Assembly: GCA_947371715.1 (NCBI GenBank)
Contig: CANBQQ010000009.1
Location: 1-21,661, forward strand
Length of the DNA stretch: 21,661 nt
Source of the DNA: Flavipsychrobacter stenotrophus
Lineage (GTDB): Bacteria > Bacteroidota > Bacteroidia > Chitinophagales > Chitinophagaceae
Direction of reading: 5' to 3'
This document shows positions 20,476 through 21,661 of this stretch, piece after piece. Made by a program: the position numbers and the translations under genes. Below the pieces are notes generated by a model that ran no database searches, was not told the DNA's origin, and saw only the letters and a program-made list of their open reading frames with translations. Numbering within the stretch: the first letter of the stretch is position 1; each line of letters begins with the position of its first letter.

Positions 20476-21661
20476 TTACACATCCATAAATTCCCAGGCG
20501 CTCTGGTAGGCGTTAAGGGATTCGGCGTAGGAGATAAAGTCGGAGTAGAAGGGTAGGCGGGACAGGGTGCCGCTGTCGCCTATGATGACGAGTTTTTTGC
20601 GGGCACGGGTCATAGCTACATTCATACGGCGTATATCTGACAGGAAGCCGATGATGTTGTCAGTATTACTGCGCACCATGCTGATGTACATGATATCCCG
20701 TTCCTGCCCCTGGAAACTATCGATGGTGTTGATGGTTATCTTGCTGCGATAGGGTTGCAGAAATGTGGCATGTTGATACAGATCCTGTAATGCCAGTATT
20801 TGCTGTCTATAAGGCGATATGATACCAATGGTTGGGAAGGTGTCAGGGGTAAAGTGTGGTTGTAGTTCTGTGATCAGTTTTTCCAGATGCTTGAAGAGCA
20901 AGGTGGCTTCTTCCGGGTTACTGGTGCTTGTGCCTTCTGTCTTTTCATCAAAGCCACACCCGGCAGTATCTACAAAGGCTAGTGGCGCATCAGCATCGTG
21001 CAGCAGATGGGTGGCTACAGAGCCATGTGCTATGAGCTTGTTATCATAAAACACTTTAGAAGAGTAGCCCATGATACTTTCGTTCATGCGGTATTGCTCC
21101 TGCAGCAGTATCACGCTTTCGGGATGCAGTGCTACACATTTTTCAAGTAGCGTATTGGCCAGTCCTTGTTTTGCAGCTTCATTGCTTTTTATAGTAGGAG
21201 GTAACTGGCAGTGATCCCCCGCCAGTACTACTTTCTTTGCTTTAAGTATCGGTATCCAGCAGGCCGGTTCCAACGCCTGTCCCGCTTCATCAATAACTAC
21301 TGTATGATACCTTATATCTCTTACCGTATAATGATTGGCGCCGACCAATGTGGCAGTGATCACCTGCGCTTTAGCTACTATGTCATCAATAATGTATTGC
21401 TCTGTATTGCCCACATCTTTCATGATCTTACGGGCTTCATCAAACAAGGCTTTGCGTTGTTCGCGCTCTGCCTTGCCAAAGCTGCGCTTGTATTTATGTG
21501 CCATGTTCTTGAACTCTGATGCGCGTTGTTTGAGTTTTTTGATCTCTTTGTTGGCGCTGTGTTCGCCCATCTTGCTATCGAGGGTGAGCGCCATCAATCG
21601 CTCAGATACACGTGCGGGATTACCTACGCGCAGCACGTTGAGTCCTTCTTCAGCAAGCTTT
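20476..21661 (-). CDS. UPF1/DNA2-like superfamily 1 helicase, C-terminal part (5' end outside window)
   Basis: The frame is open to the window edge (LAEEGLNVLRVGNPARVSE precedes any plausible start), so only the C-terminal 395 or so residues are present; Walker A is outside. The visible motifs are VVIDEAGQALEPA (motif II, DEAG), VVLAGDHCQLPPTI (motif III), LQEQYRMNESIMGY (motif IV), TIDSFQGQERDIMYISMVRS (motif V) and RRMNVAMTRARKKLVIIGD (motif VI). A charged helical segment (about visible 30-85, KEIKKLKQRASEFKNM) before motif II fits the stalk/1B insertion of UPF1-like enzymes. Such helicases unwind nucleic acid 5' to 3'. Bacterial members are annotated as IGHMBP2/DNA2-like and have no settled role. 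The gene ends next to the palindromes at 20402-20461. Confidence 0.93.
   Translation of the reverse strand, partial: KLAEEGLNVLRVGNPARVSERLMALTLDSKMGEHSANKEIKKLKQRASEFKNMAHKYKRSFGKAEREQRKALFDEARKIMKDVGNTEQYIIDDIVAKAQVITATLVGANHYTVRDIRYHTVVIDEAGQALEPACWIPILKAKKVVLAGDHCQLPPTIKSNEAAKQGLANTLLEKCVALHPESVILLQEQYRMNESIMGYSSKVFYDNKLIAHGSVATHLLHDADAPLAFVDTAGCGFDEKTEGTSTSNPEEATLLFKHLEKLITELQPHFTPDTFPTIGIISPYRQQILALQDLYQHATFLQPYRSKITINTIDSFQGQERDIMYISMVRSNTDNIIGFLSDIRRMNVAMTRARKKLVIIGDSGTLSRLPFYSDFISYAESLNAYQSAWEFMDV

Noticed and set aside
20476..21636. Helicase starting at the GTG near 21636
   Set aside because: The conserved frame continues to the window edge (LAEEGLN precedes it) and Walker A is missing, so this GTG is internal.
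1..21661. tRNA, rRNA, transposase or integrase genes, attachment sites
   Set aside because: I looked for cloverleaf-like segments, rRNA words and transposase motifs on both strands and found none that could be supported.

Overview
The window looks like chromosomal DNA of a member of the Bacteroidota, possibly close to Chitinophagaceae (the family is a guess). The evidence is a PorT-type type IX secretion protein, a secreted NHL-repeat protein with a C-terminal sorting domain (SIYPNPSTG), a DUF3667 protein, TAnnTTTG promoter elements, few Shine-Dalgarno sequences, and a moderate G+C content (about 40-45% by eye). No tRNA, rRNA, transposase, CRISPR array, phage gene or recognisable defence or biosynthetic cluster is visible.

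Layout. Positions 1-1449 hold the end of a SNF2-family helicase (+). A strong bidirectional terminator separates it from a convergent acyltransferase-3 membrane protein (1537-2619, -). The divergent gap 2620-2941 contains a minus-strand promoter/hairpin/terminator unit that could be a small RNA or an attenuated leader, and a plus-strand promoter for porT (2942-3643). A PcaF/PaaJ-type thiolase follows (3826-5031). After a terminator and a palindromic repeat come two minus-strand genes: an AAG-type DNA glycosylase (5190-5795) and a DUF3667 zinc-ribbon membrane protein (5866-6888).

Positions 7001-13130 are one minus-strand tripartite efflux operon: promoter, TolC-like channel, lipoprotein adaptor, AcrB-like RND pump, terminator. 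Short repeats occupy both internal gaps. Divergent from it are an unrecognised lipoprotein (13440-14273) and the 724-residue NHL-repeat type IX cargo (14526-16700). This cargo converges on a tatC-rpiB pair (18012-16713, -). An RDD-family membrane protein (18349-19131, -) comes next.

Positions 19132-20475 are a 1.34-kb stretch with no credible gene. It is built from tandem duplications, a 10-bp-phased TGCCAC array and a dense set of palindromic (REP-like) units, some of which also occur near 5134-5178. The window ends inside a UPF1/DNA2-like SF1 helicase (20476-21661, -), whose start lies outside.

Functional links. PorT and the sorting-domain protein belong to the same export route, with Sec as the first step. 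TatC supplies the second inner-membrane export route. The RND/adaptor/TolC genes form one trans-envelope pump. The remaining genes are housekeeping or of unknown role. I see no coherent new multi-gene system. The least explained signals are the candidate small RNA at about 2700-2799 and the repeat-rich region 19235-20461, including one repeat pair with a compensatory stem change.
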